DNA of 45,172 bases from Cumulibacter manganitolerans (GCF_009602465.1 NZ_WBKP01000030.1:1-45172), one strand, 5' to 3'. Counted from the stretch's first letter, positions 33,899 to 42,197 are shown. Translations and numbers: made by a program. The notes: generated by a model from the sequence alone, not told the origin.

Positions 33899-33959
33899 GC
33901 GCTCGGTGACTGGCTGGCGTCGTTTGAGCTCGAGCGCCACCTGGGCATGGTGCCGGCCT

Positions 33960-34893
33960 CCGAGACCGGTTCGGCGTCGAGCCGATCTGCCGGGTGCTCA
34001 CCGAGCACGGCGTGTCGATCGCTCCGTCCGGTTATTACGCGTTCAAGAAGCGCCCCGTCTCTGGGCGGTCGGTGCGGGATGCTGAGCTGCTGGTGGCGGT
34101 CGAGCGGGTGTTCTGGGACCGCCGGCTCGGGCGCGGGATCAGCGGCGCCCGCAAGGTCTGGCGGCTGCTGCAGCGCGAGGGCATTGTGGCCGCGAAGTGC
34201 ACCGTCGAGCGCCTGATGCGCCAGCACGGGCTGCGCGGTATCCGCCGCGGCAAGCAGGTCATCACCACCCGCCCCGATGACACCGCGACGCGGCCGCCGG
34301 ATCACGTGCAGCGCGAGTTCCGCGCCGAGCGGCCCAACGAGCTGTGGGTCGTGGACTTCACCTACGTCCCGACATGGTCGGGAATGGCGTTCACCGCGTT
34401 CGTCACCGACGTCTACTCGCGGCGCATCGTGGGTTGGCGGACGATGTCCAGAATGCCGACCGATCTGCCGCTGGACGCGCTCGAGATGGCCCTGTGGGTC
34501 CGCGACCGCGCCGGCGAGGACGTCACCGGCCTCATCCAGCACTCGGATGCGGGGCCTCAATACACCGCTCTGCGCTACTCCGAGCGCCTGGCCGAGGTCG
34601 GCGCGATCGCCTCGATCGGCACCGTCGGCGATTCCTACGACAACGCCCTCGCCGAGACGGTCGTGGGGCTCTACAAGACCGAGTGCGTGAAGATCGACGG
34701 CCCGTTCCGGACCGCCGACGAGCTCGAGCTCCCCACCCTGTCATGGGTGCACTGGTTCAACGAGAAACGGCTCCACTCCTCGATCGACTACCAGACACCC
34801 CTCGAGGCTGAGCAGCAGTACTACCGTCAAAACAACCCCCGACAGCAGCCGCTGCCGGGAGAACTCGCCCTCCACTAAACCCGGGGCGATTCA
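33960..34893 (+). mobile_element. IS3-family element (copy B), left end and orfA missing
   Basis: The right end is intact: the sequence closes with CCCGGGGCGATTCA, the terminal repeat also present in the 64-bp relic at 21509. The left repeat, orfA and the first part of orfB are absent; homology to an IS3 orfB begins near 33960 (RDRFGVEPICRVLTEHG). The bases before that (33899-33959) belong to neither. The element is in direct orientation with the relic, about 12.4 kb apart. Confidence 0.75.
33961..34878 (+). pseudogene. IS3-family OrfB transposase (copy B), 5' truncated
   Basis: The frame reads RDRFGVEPICRVLTEHGVSIAPSGYYAFKKRPVSGRSVRDAELL, then VVDFTYVPTWSGMAFTAFVTDVYSRRIVGWRT, with catalytic Asp in VVDFTY. 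HSDAGPQYTALRYSERL and NALAETVVGLYKTE give the other two acidic residues. The core is therefore complete, but the frame has stop codons upstream of 33960 and no orfA. An ATG-like start within the fragment (33994) could give a 294-residue product without the normal N-terminus. It belongs to a different IS3 branch from copy A. Confidence 0.8.
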
Positions 34894-35781
34894 GACTTCG
34901 TGCGCGACCTCCCGCCCGCGCCGGCGCGGGGCTGGCGCCGGCTCGTGCACACCCTCACCGGCGGCAGCATCAACCCCGGCCCCTCCCCTGCCGAGCAGCG
35001 CCACCGCGAGCTGCTCGAGGCCGTGCGCACCCGCGCCACGCAGCCCGAGGTCATCGCGACCATCTGCCTCAAAGGCGGCATCGGCAAGACCAGCACCACC
35101 GCCGGCGTCGGGCTCACCCTCGCCCGCCACCGCGGCGACCGCATCATCGCCCTGGACGCCAACCCCGACGCCGGCGACCTGTACGAGCGGACCTGCCCCG
35201 GCACTCCCCCCGCCACCCTCACCGACCTCGCCGCCCACGCCAGCGACGTGGCCAGCATGACCGACCTCAACCGCTACGCCGGCATCGCCGACCGGCTGTC
35301 GGTCATCGCCGGCGACCAAGAACCCACCATCAGCGAATCGCTGTCCGCCGACGACTTCGTCACCGCCCTACAGGCCGTGCAGCACTACTACAACGTCGTC
35401 ATGGTCGACTGCGGCACCGGCGTCACCCACCCCTCCATGGTCGGCATCCTCAGCAACGCCCGGCACGTCCTCATCGCCGGCGGCTACGCCGTCTCCGGCG
35501 CCCGCCGCGCCGAAAGCACCCTGCGCTGGCTCACCGCCCACGGCTACCACCACCTCGCCCGCACCGCCGCCGTCGTGCTCACCCAGACCACCACCGTCAG
35601 CAACATCGTCGACACCGCCGCCATCGAGAACACCCTCGCCCAGCACTCCGCCACCGTCATCCGCGTCCCCCACGACCAAGCCGTCGCCGACGGCACCACC
35701 ATCAGCCTCGACCGTCTCCAGCCCGCGACCGCCGACGCCTACCTCCAGATCGCCGCCAGCATCGCGCGCAACTTCCACTGA
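34894..35781 (+). pseudogene. MinD/EspI-like ParA-fold ATPase, N-terminus lost to IS3
   Basis: The frame enters from the IS (DFVRDLPPAPARGWRRLVHTLTGGSINPGPSPAEQRHRELLEAV). It continues with the P-loop CLKGGIGKTSTTAGVGLTLA, ALDANPDAGDLYERT and VVMVDCGTGVTHPSMVGIL. This is the MinD-like ATPase type with a proline-rich N-terminal region that is common in actinobacterial plasmids and related to EspI. The WRR ... LTGGSINPGPSP linker that usually precedes the ATPase core is present, but the region before it has been cut by the insertion. The whole ATPase core (about 260 residues) is intact. A GTG at 34900 might still start a shortened protein. Confidence 0.75.
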
Positions 35782-35870
35782 AGTGCAATGACCACCGGCG
35801 AACATGGATCGCCGCAGGCGTTCGGCGTGTCCGCCAAGCGCTAGCGGTATACACCCCTTAGGTTCACATC

Positions 35871-36083
35871 ATGGCCAAGTACCTCTCCGACGAGCTGCGT
35901 TCCGTGCTGATCCGCATCAGCAAGGAACAAAAGGCACAGCTAGAGGAAGACGCCCGCAAGGCTGGAATGCGCCAGAACGCCTACATCGAGTACAAGCTGT
36001 TCGGCGCGATCCGGCGACGCGAAGGCGCAGGCCCCGCTCCCTACCTGAAGCCTCAGAATGAGGAGCTGCCCCTGACCGGCTAG
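35871..36083 (+). CDS. Small ribbon-helix-helix-like plasmid protein
   Basis: A 70-residue protein, MAKYLSDELRSVLIRISKEQKAQLEEDARKAGMRQNAYIEYKL, followed by a short tail. The pattern of one beta-like strand (VLIRIS) and two helices matches MetJ/Arc/CopG-type regulators, which bind DNA as dimers. It precedes the replication region and could control copy number or partition. TATACA and CTAGCG motifs lie in the 90 bases upstream, and a plausible -10 is present, but the promoter is not certain. Confidence 0.65.
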   Translation: MAKYLSDELRSVLIRISKEQKAQLEEDARKAGMRQNAYIEYKLFGAIRRREGAGPAPYLKPQNEELPLTG

Positions 36084-36444
36084 AAAGACGCTCACAAGCG
36101 CCGAGGCGTCCGAAGGCAACCCCACGGGGTTCCCGGCCTCGTGACAGGCCCCTTTCGTCTGACCGGCTCAAAGTCTCCGGAAAAGACGAGAGCCACCCGG
36201 CTAGAAAATCTTGGCGGATTTTCCGGGTGGCTGTCATCGCAAATAACGACAATCGGTCTGCGTCGAGGATAGCACCTCGACGCGGATTGGGAACCTCCTT
36301 GCCGCGCAACGTCTCGTTGCGGCGCGTCGCCCTACCCTCGGGACGCCGCGGCATCGCACTCTCGCCCCGTCGCCACTCCCCCGGCGCAGACTCCACTCCC
36401 GCTCACCGCCCCCGGCGGTGATGCGGCGTACCCGGAGTCACCGC
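36084..36444. other. Hairpin-rich non-coding region before rep
   Basis: This 361-base gap has no gene. It holds several inverted repeats: AACCCC/GGGGTT at 36118-36131, a large hairpin at 36191-36232 and CGCAACG-TCT-CGTTGCG at 36305-36321. It also has an AT-richer patch near 36230-36275. Such a layout directly upstream of a Rep gene is typical of origin or rep control regions. Confidence 0.5.
36191..36232. repeat. Large hairpin upstream of rep (terminator or origin element)
   Basis: AGCCACCCGG (36191-36200) pairs perfectly with CCGGGTGGCT (36223-36232). Inside, AAAATC (36205-36210) pairs with GATTTT (36217-36222) around a six-base loop, with a small CTAG bulge on one side. Sixteen pairs in total make it the strongest structure near the replication region. 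It may end transcription of the small upstream gene or form part of the origin. Confidence 0.6.
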
Positions 36445-37695
36445 ATGGCGACCACCACCGACACACACACCCACCTCCTCACCCCGCGCCGGATCGACCA
36501 GCTCGTCATCGAGCACTACGACCCGCCCGGCTACGCCGGCTACCCAGCCGAACTCATCGACGCATACGAGGCATGCTGCGCCGAAGCAGACGACCTGGCG
36601 GTCGCCGGCAGCCAGCTCGCTGCCGCTGGTCTCGGCGTCCTCGAGAACCCCGAACACGCCGACAGCACCGCGCACCTGGCACGGGTCGCCGCGCTCGATG
36701 AGCGCATGCGCTCCCTGGAAAGCCAGATCACCCACCAACTCGCCCAGCGGCGCGAGCACCTCGAGCAGCTCTACCGCGCTCTACCGCCGGTAGCCGCCGA
36801 ACGCCAGCAACTCCAAGCCGCGCGCTACCTCGGCGCCCAGCAGTGGCTGCTGCACGTCACCGCAGCCTGCGCCGAGGTGCGGCGCAGCGACCAGCGCGCC
36901 AACATCCTCGCCGTCGCCGCCGCACTCGCCGAACATGCCCGATCCGACGGAATCTTCCTCGCCGGCGTGGTCGACGTCCAGGCGGCCGCCGGCATCGCGC
37001 ACTCCACCTGGACGCGCGCCTACACCTGGCTCGCCCACCGCCGCCTGGCAGCGACCCTGCACGCTGCCAGACCCCTGACCCTTCCTGAACGGGCGCTGGC
37101 CGTAGGCACCGAGAAGCACGCGCACGTGCGCCGCTGGAGATCCGTCATCCAGCTTCAACATGCACCCGCACGGATCTGCCGACCGGCGAAATGGGTTCCC
37201 CCCAGCCGGAGGCTGGGTACAGCTCTTCTCTTACGTAATGAGAATGGTTCTACAGACCTACGGCCTGTGGACAACGGCGCTTCGCGCCGCAAAGGCGCTC
37301 CTTCGTCGCGCCCGGCACCCAGAGGGCCAGCCAGGCGCCGGTGGCGCCAGTTCGACGCCGCCACCAGCGTCCTTTGGAAACGCCTCCAGCTGCTCGCTGA
37401 GCGCCAAACCCGCACCTACCTGGGAAATCACCCCGACGTACGGGCGCTTGGAACGCAGATCGACGCTCAACGCACTGCGATCATCGGGTGCCTCCTGCGC
37501 TGCTCACCGCAGCGCGTCATGCCCCACCTGGTGCGTCTGGCCGCCGCCGGCATCGAGCCAACCCAGCTCATCACAGCGATAGAGGCCGCGGAATACCGGG
37601 CCGGCCGCGATCCGGCTCGGCGCACCTGGAACCCCGATCGCCGTCTCATCGCCGCACTACGAAACCTCACTCCGGACGATGTCGTTCCCTTCTGA
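36445..37695 (+). CDS. Putative plasmid replication initiation protein
   Basis: A 416-residue basic protein with no clear hit by eye. It has an N-terminal helical part with Glu/Ala-rich coiled coil (SLESQITHQLAQRREHLEQLYRAL) and a winged-helix-like segment (VQAAAGIAHSTWTRAYTWLAHRRLAATL). A low-complexity Arg/Pro/Ser linker (about 245-310) is followed by a conserved-looking C-terminus (RYLGNHPDVRALGTQIDAQRTAI, VMPHLVRLAAAGIEPTQLITAIEAAEYR). Position between hairpin-rich DNA and a par locus, and an origin-like patch inside the linker codons, argue for Rep. The ATG at 36445 has CGGAG eight bases before it; GTG/ATG at 36418/36421 are alternatives. The function is inferred, mainly from context. 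Confidence 0.5.
   Translation: MATTTDTHTHLLTPRRIDQLVIEHYDPPGYAGYPAELIDAYEACCAEADDLAVAGSQLAAAGLGVLENPEHADSTAHLARVAALDERMRSLESQITHQLAQRREHLEQLYRALPPVAAERQQLQAARYLGAQQWLLHVTAACAEVRRSDQRANILAVAAALAEHARSDGIFLAGVVDVQAAAGIAHSTWTRAYTWLAHRRLAATLHAARPLTLPERALAVGTEKHAHVRRWRSVIQLQHAPARICRPAKWVPPSRRLGTALLLRNENGSTDLRPVDNGASRRKGAPSSRPAPRGPARRRWRQFDAATSVLWKRLQLLAERQTRTYLGNHPDVRALGTQIDAQRTAIIGCLLRCSPQRVMPHLVRLAAAGIEPTQLITAIEAAEYRAGRDPARRTWNPDRRLIAALRNLTPDDVVPF
37201..37274 (+). other. Origin-like patch inside the putative rep gene
   Basis: CCCAGCC-GGA-GGCTGGG (37201-37217) forms a perfect seven-pair hairpin. Close behind, an AT-rich near-palindrome TTCTCTTACGTAATGAGAA (37226-37244) stands out from the GC-rich surroundings. 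TGTGGACAA at 37266-37274 is the exact complement of the DnaA box TTGTCCACA. All three fall in the codons of a low-complexity linker, where the protein tolerates such DNA sequence. Several plasmids have their origin inside the rep gene, so this is a candidate oriV. Confidence 0.45.
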
Positions 37696-37883
37696 AGCCG
37701 GTGTTATGTGGGCTGATATCCGCGCTGATATAGCCGCTGCTATTTACAGCGATAGACCAATACAGTCGGTGGCATACACGTGTATGTACGCCCGTAAGGT
37801 GCGACACGCCTACGTACATCCCCGGGTCCGTGGATACGGACTGATACATCTAGCGACTAGACGGCATACGAACGGGGGACAGA
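37696..37883. promoter_or_regulatory. Candidate centromere/operator region upstream of parA
   Basis: This 188-bp stretch is AT-richer than the flanking genes and full of repeats. GCTGATAT occurs twice (37712-37719 and 37724-37731, a 12-bp period). CATACACGTGTATG (37773-37786) is a perfect 14-bp palindrome, and CTGATACATC and GGATACGGAC resemble its half-sites. In plasmid par loci the centromere and the autoregulatory operator often lie just upstream of parA. Confidence 0.55.
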
Positions 37884-38795
37884 GTGATAGATGACGCGGC
37901 AACCCTCACCCGGGACGACCTATCTCGAGTACTAGTAGTCGGCAACGGCAAAGGTGGCGTTGGGAAGACGTCGATCTGCGCGAACGTCGCTGGCCTGGCG
38001 GCAACAGCCGGCTACCGCGTACTGCTCGTGGACCTCGACCCCCAAGGAAACCTGCTCGACGACCTCGGGCTCGTCGGCAGCGACATCGACGATGGGGGAG
38101 AGGCCCTTGCCCAAACCCTGCTGCGCGGCGTCGACCTCGCGCCGAAGCCCACGGGACGAGCGAATCTAGAGCTTGTCGTCGGCGGGGAAGCGCTGCGCGA
38201 CGTGCCGAGCATGCTGGCTGGCCGGGCCGCGCGCGGCGCAGGCATCACGAACATTCTCGCGAAGCCGCTCCAGAACTATCTCGAGCAGCACGGGCCCTAC
38301 GACCTGGTGCTCATCGACACGCCGCCAGGCGACGTCCTGCTCCAGCGCGCTGCTCTCGAGGCGGGTCGTTGGCTGCTCATCCCCACGAAATCGGACACCG
38401 CAAGCCTGCGCGGAACCGAGAAAATCGTGCAGCAACTGGTAGCCGCGCGCGACATCAACCCGGAAATCGACCTGCTCGGCGTCGCCCTCTTCGACATTCC
38501 TACCTCGGCAACTGCCCTGCGCCGCGAAGTCCAACAGAATCTCGAGACCATGCTCGGGGGAGTGGCGCCCATGCTCACCAGCGTCGTCCGCTCGACCGTC
38601 GCTGGCGAGAAAGCCCGGCGCGCCGGAAAGCTTGTACACGAATACAGCGACTCGCTCAGCAGCGAAAAATTCTGGCAAGCGCTTCGCGAGAAACGCAAAC
38701 CCACGAACCCCGGCGCCGCGCCCGACCTTGCGCGCGACCATTTCGAACTCACTCACGAGCTGCTTACCCTCATCTCCGCGAAGGAGAAGTCATGA
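37884..38795 (+). CDS. parA: ParA-family partition ATPase
   Basis: A 303-residue ParA/Soj-type ATPase. It has the deviant Walker A VVGNGKGGVGKTSICANVAGLAA near residue 20, the DLDPQGNLLDDL motif (Walker A' Asp) and Walker B YDLVLIDTPPGDVL. A short N-terminal extension (about 15 residues) suggests the small type Ib-like group without a DNA-binding domain. GTG at 37884 is preceded by GGGGGA. The gene overlaps the next one by four bases (ATGA), giving a ParA-ParB type operon. It would drive plasmid segregation with its partner. Confidence 0.9.
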   Translation: MIDDAATLTRDDLSRVLVVGNGKGGVGKTSICANVAGLAATAGYRVLLVDLDPQGNLLDDLGLVGSDIDDGGEALAQTLLRGVDLAPKPTGRANLELVVGGEALRDVPSMLAGRAARGAGITNILAKPLQNYLEQHGPYDLVLIDTPPGDVLLQRAALEAGRWLLIPTKSDTASLRGTEKIVQQLVAARDINPEIDLLGVALFDIPTSATALRREVQQNLETMLGGVAPMLTSVVRSTVAGEKARRAGKLVHEYSDSLSSEKFWQALREKRKPTNPGAAPDLARDHFELTHELLTLISAKEKS

Positions 38796-39349
38796 CAACT
38801 CCGCTGCCTGACCTCGCCGGCGCCCTCGCCCGCAAGCCCCCAAAGGCGAAGCCTCAACCCGTCGCGGATCTAGCCAAGGACGCCCCCGCTCCACCGGTCG
38901 ACCGCACTGTCGCACGCGTCCAGACCGGGGGAGGGGTCGGCCCGCGACAGCCGCGGATCTCCCGGCGCCGGAAGGCCGTAGAAGCGGCGCCGGACGTCGT
39001 GTGGACTCGGACCATCGGCTACAACCTGCCGCGCGACGTGCACGCGCGCGCCAAAGAGCGGGCCCGCGCCGAAGGAGTCACTCTGACCACGTGGCTGCTC
39101 GAAGCGGTTAACGCTCACCATGCCAGCCTTGGAGAGCGGCTCGAACCTGCCCCGGTCAGCGCCTCTGGACTGTTCGCGATTCCGCAGCACCGCGGCGAAC
39201 GAAGCCCCGCCACGCAAAGCACCATGCGCGTCACGGATCAGCAGTTCACAGCGATCGAGGAACTCGCTAACCAGTTAGGGACCAATCGCAGCGCCCTACT
39301 CGCCGTCGCAGCGGAAGCTGCCCTCGACGAACAGGATGATGCGCCTTGA
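38792..39349 (+). CDS. ParB-like centromere-binding protein
   Basis: A 185-residue protein. It has a proline/lysine-rich N-terminus, a possible DNA-binding part (VVWTRTIGYNLPRDVHARAKERARAEGVTLTTWLLEAVNAHHASLGERL) with a ribbon-helix-helix look, and a second similar segment near the end (MRVTDQQFTAIEELANQLGTNRSALLAVAAEAALDEQ). The ATG overlaps the parA stop, so it is translationally coupled. Such genes next to small ParA proteins encode the centromere-binding partner. It lacks the long ParB nuclease-fold domain. Positional inference plus the RHH-like fold. Confidence 0.7.
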   Translation: MTTPLPDLAGALARKPPKAKPQPVADLAKDAPAPPVDRTVARVQTGGGVGPRQPRISRRRKAVEAAPDVVWTRTIGYNLPRDVHARAKERARAEGVTLTTWLLEAVNAHHASLGERLEPAPVSASGLFAIPQHRGERSPATQSTMRVTDQQFTAIEELANQLGTNRSALLAVAAEAALDEQDDAP

Positions 39350-39565
39350 CGTGTGCGGTTGGGTACCCGCCTGGGGAACGGCCCTCGGCCGGCTCGATCG
39401 CGACCCGAGTACGCACTGCCTATCAAGCAACAGCTCTGCTGCTTCGAGCAAGTGCGTGAACGTTACGGCCTAAGCCCCATCTGCATTGGTAGACCCGTAG
39501 AGAAGGGCTTGTGTCGCCCTAACCCAAGGGCTATCCAAGCTGCAGGATTCAGGATGTGATCCGGC
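39350..39565. other. Intergenic stretch before the toxin-antitoxin promoter
   Basis: These 216 bases follow the ParB-like gene and carry no recognisable gene. An AT-rich downstream end leads to a promoter at 39566-39594. Confidence 0.35.
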
Positions 39566-39594
39566 TTGTTACATGGGATGGTGTGGGGGATAAT
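39566..39594 (+). promoter_or_regulatory. Promoter of the Xre-RES operon (leaderless)
   Basis: TTGTTA (39566-39571) and GATAAT (39589-39594) are spaced by 17 bases, close to the sigma-70 type consensus. The antitoxin ATG starts at 39601, six bases after the -10, so transcription would start on or beside the A of the start codon. No Shine-Dalgarno is present, in line with a leaderless mRNA. Confidence 0.7.
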
Positions 39595-39600
39595 TGCAGC

Positions 39601-39990
39601 ATGAGTACGGCGACAGCGCGCGGAGACCTGCAGGCCCACCAGGAGTCGGTGAGCCTCTCGGTCGCCGACATCACCTCGCGGCTGCGGGACATGCTCGGCG
39701 CGACGCTGGTGGCGTACTTGGGTGAGGTCAAAGAGACCCGCGCGGTGGCGCAGTGGGCTGCGGGGACGCGCGCTCCGTCCAACGCGATCGAGACCCGACT
39801 GCGCACCGCTTATCAGGCGGCAGCCTTGCTGCGCGCCAAGGACAGCGCCGGCGTCGTGCAGGCATGGTTTCAGGGCATGAACCCCCAGCTGGGGGATGTC
39901 GCTCCAGCGCGCGTGCTGCGTGAGCGGCCACTGCAGGACGCTGGCCCGGCCGTCATCGCCGCGGCTCGCGTTTTCGCAGCCGAAGGATGA
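39601..39990 (+). CDS. Xre/MbcA/ParS-type antitoxin
   Basis: A 129-residue protein of the antitoxin type that pairs with RES toxins. The N-terminal HTH-like part (VADITSRLRDMLGATLVAYLGEVKETRAVAQWAAGTRAPSNAIETRLRTAYQAAALL) is followed by the MbcA/ParS toxin-binding segment (VVQAWFQGMNPQLGDVAPARVLRE). The stop overlaps the toxin start (ATGA). The ATG at 39601 is chosen because of the promoter six bases upstream; an earlier in-frame start at 39556 lies within the promoter. It probably binds its own promoter and the RES toxin. The gene looks intact. Confidence 0.85.
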   Translation: MSTATARGDLQAHQESVSLSVADITSRLRDMLGATLVAYLGEVKETRAVAQWAAGTRAPSNAIETRLRTAYQAAALLRAKDSAGVVQAWFQGMNPQLGDVAPARVLRERPLQDAGPAVIAAARVFAAEG

Positions 39991-40503
39991 CGTCGGGGAC
40001 CTCGGCGCCGAGCCCGGTCACGGTGGCCGTGGACCGGCAGGTCTGGCGGGTGGGCTTCCTGCCTGATCCGTGGGCGTGGCCCTCGTGGCAGTACTCCACC
40101 GATGGACGGTTCGGTGGCCGTTGGGACGACCGGGACGGCAACTTCCGCACCATCTACGCCGGCGCTGACCTGCTCGGGTGCCTGCTGGAGGTCCTCGCCT
40201 GCTTCCGCCCGGACCTGACCTTGGCCGCCGACCTCGCGGGCATCGAGGACAACGACCCGCAGGCGCCCCGCACTCACCCAGGCGGTCGCGACCTACCTGT
40301 ACGAGATCACAGACCTTGCCGGCATCCAGTTCCTGTCCCGCCACGGTGACGAGCGGCAGCTATGGGCGCTCTTCGAGCGGCCAGGCGACGGAGAGGTCAG
40401 CCCCCGGCTCAGCGACCCCGCGGCCGTCGCGATGACTGAGCACTCGCCAGAGATTCTCGAGGCCTTCCGCTTGCACGGTCTGGCGTGGGCAGACGAGCGC
40501 TGA
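39987..40503 (+). pseudogene. RES-domain toxin, frameshifted and probably inactive
   Basis: The first part reads RQVWRVGFLPDPWAWPSWQYSTDGRFGGRWDDRDGNFRTIYAGADLLGCLLEVLACFRPDLTLAADLAGIEDN. That gives the R and E of the RES motif. From 40273 another frame continues with LTQAVATYLYEITDLAGIQFLSRHGDERQLWALFERPGD ... LEAFRLHGLAWADER and a TGA at 40501-40503; the Ser of RES lies in FLSRHG. Between 40240 and 40275 a frame change and probably a short deletion break the gene. RES toxins degrade NAD+. The present toxin could not be made whole, so only the antitoxin would be functional. A sequencing error cannot be excluded. Confidence 0.75.
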
Positions 40504-41105
40504 CCTGAGCGCTCCTTCGCAGCCGTAGAAGCGGTCAGCACTTCACGACGGCCTCGACCCCGCAGACGCGGATGGTGCAGTGAAGGCGCCGCCAGCACAG
40601 CAACCCGGTCATGCCGGCGGCCAGCTCCGTCGACAGTCGGACACCCGTGCTTCATTAGTCAGCAGACCTCAGGCGGCGGGAGCCGGAGTGGATGGGCGCG
40701 CCCGGGTCACGACATCCACTCATCATCCGCCCCAACCCAGCGACCGCCCCGGTTCACCGCCATGCTGTCCTCGCTCCCGCTCGGTCACGCGCTGTCCCGC
40801 TCGCGACGCCTCCTGCGTCGGCTCTGCTCGCTCGATGAGTGTGTGGCTGCCTACCACCTGCGCACCCACCACCTAGGGCACGGCCCGACAAGATCCTCGG
40901 CGCCACCAGTGCCTGCTGGCCCGGGCCACGGCGCTTCGCTCCCGGCCCGAGCGCGGGGGAGGGGTGGCTTATTTCCTCGGAGATCTTCTCGGTCCTCAGC
41001 TGCGCTGTCCCTAGGTCGCGGGGCCCTCGCTTCGGTGGCTTCTCGGCAGTACGGCAGGCACAGGGCCTGCCGGGCAGCAACGCCCCACACCGAAGGAGCA
41101 CCGAC
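40504..41105. other. 602-bp stretch without recognisable gene
   Basis: No frame in this region resembles a known protein; open frames exist but have neither features nor good starts. It contains a GGCAGGC/GCCTGCC hairpin at 41053-41071, just before the ardC gene. It may hold the promoter and control elements of the ArdC-side gene cluster. Confidence 0.4.
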
Positions 41106-42197
41106 ATGAGCGAGCAGAGGATCGACCACGCCGCGACCCGGGCGGCACTGACCGAGCACGCGGCCGCGTTCATCGCCAACCCCGCGGGGTGGCCTGCGGC
41201 GATGGCGGCGCGGGCGCTGCGGCTGCGTACCGGGCACCCCGCCTACTCGCCGAACAACCAGGCGCTGATCGTCGGCCAGCTGTGGCACCGGTTCGCCCGC
41301 GACGGCATGGGCGAGGATGCCGCGTTCTCGGCCGCGATCACCGCCGCCGCGCAGGAGATCGCGCCCGCGCACGTCTGGCGCCAGCGCGGGTTCACCCCTC
41401 GCGGTGCGGCGCTGTGCATCTACTCCCGGCCGATCCCGCTGTGGATCGACCCCGACACGGGCAAGAAATGCACCGCCGAGACTCCCGGCGCCGTCCGCAA
41501 GAGCGTGTTCCGGATCGAGCGGACCTACCGCGCCGAGGACGTCACCAACGAGCACGGCCAGAGCGCCACCAGCGCCTACGCCGCGCCGGAGCTGCCCGAG
41601 GGGGAAGCGCGCGAGGTGTATGAGCGGCTCGCCGGGTGGATCACCGCGCAGGGCTGGAGCATCACCCGCACCACCCGCGACACCGCCGAGGCAGGCGTCA
41701 CCCGGCACGCCGGCCGCTCCATCACCATTCACGGCGGGCTGGGCGAGTGGGCGGCCGTGGAGACGCTCACCCACGAGATCGCGCACGCCCTGCTGCACGG
41801 CGCCGACGACGAACGTCCCTACGCCGGAGAGCACCGCGGCGACATGGAAGCAGAAGCCGAGGCGGTCGCGTACGGGCTGCTGCGCTCCTACGACCAGCAC
41901 GCCCTCGCGCGAGGATCCGCCCGGTACGCCGCGGAATGGACCCGCGACCCCGCCCGGGTCGCCGTCGCCTACGAGCGCGCCTCGCACGTCCTCGACGCGG
42001 TCGCCGCCGTCGCGCACGGCGCCCCCGGCGTCACCGTACAGGAATCGGCCAAGGCCGCCAAGGCCGAGCAGGCCGCGCGGAACAAGGAGATCGCCGCCGC
42101 GCTGCGCGCGGCCGGCCTCGAGCCCCGCGGCGAGGCGTGGGCCAGGGCGAAAGCCGGGGAACCGGTCGCCGCCATCGTGGCCGCGCTGAGCACCTAA
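41106..42197 (+). CDS. ardC: ArdC-like antirestriction protein
   Basis: A 363-residue protein of the ArdC type. The N-terminal single-stranded DNA-binding part (PAGWPAAMAARALRLRTGHPAYSPNNQALIVGQLWHRFARDG) has the conserved YSPNNQ-like motif. A zinc metalloprotease-like C-terminal part carries the TLTHEIAHALLHG motif, with His near residues 223 and 227 and Glu at 224, and a downstream EAEAEAVAYGLLRSY helix with a possible third ligand. Plasmid ArdC protects incoming DNA against restriction during transfer. The ATG at 41106 has AAGGAG upstream. The extra C-terminal Ala/Lys-rich helix (about 310-363) is an addition common in actinobacterial versions. Confidence 0.88.
   Translation: MSEQRIDHAATRAALTEHAAAFIANPAGWPAAMAARALRLRTGHPAYSPNNQALIVGQLWHRFARDGMGEDAAFSAAITAAAQEIAPAHVWRQRGFTPRGAALCIYSRPIPLWIDPDTGKKCTAETPGAVRKSVFRIERTYRAEDVTNEHGQSATSAYAAPELPEGEAREVYERLAGWITAQGWSITRTTRDTAEAGVTRHAGRSITIHGGLGEWAAVETLTHEIAHALLHGADDERPYAGEHRGDMEAEAEAVAYGLLRSYDQHALARGSARYAAEWTRDPARVAVAYERASHVLDAVAAVAHGAPGVTVQESAKAAKAEQAARNKEIAAALRAAGLEPRGEAWARAKAGEPVAAIVAALST

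Noticed and set aside
36305-36321. Short hairpin as a CRISPR-like repeat
   Set aside because: It occurs once only; no regularly spaced direct repeats exist in the window.
40580-40876. Possible small gene upstream of ardC
   Set aside because: No ribosome site or familiar sequence; composition looks non-coding.
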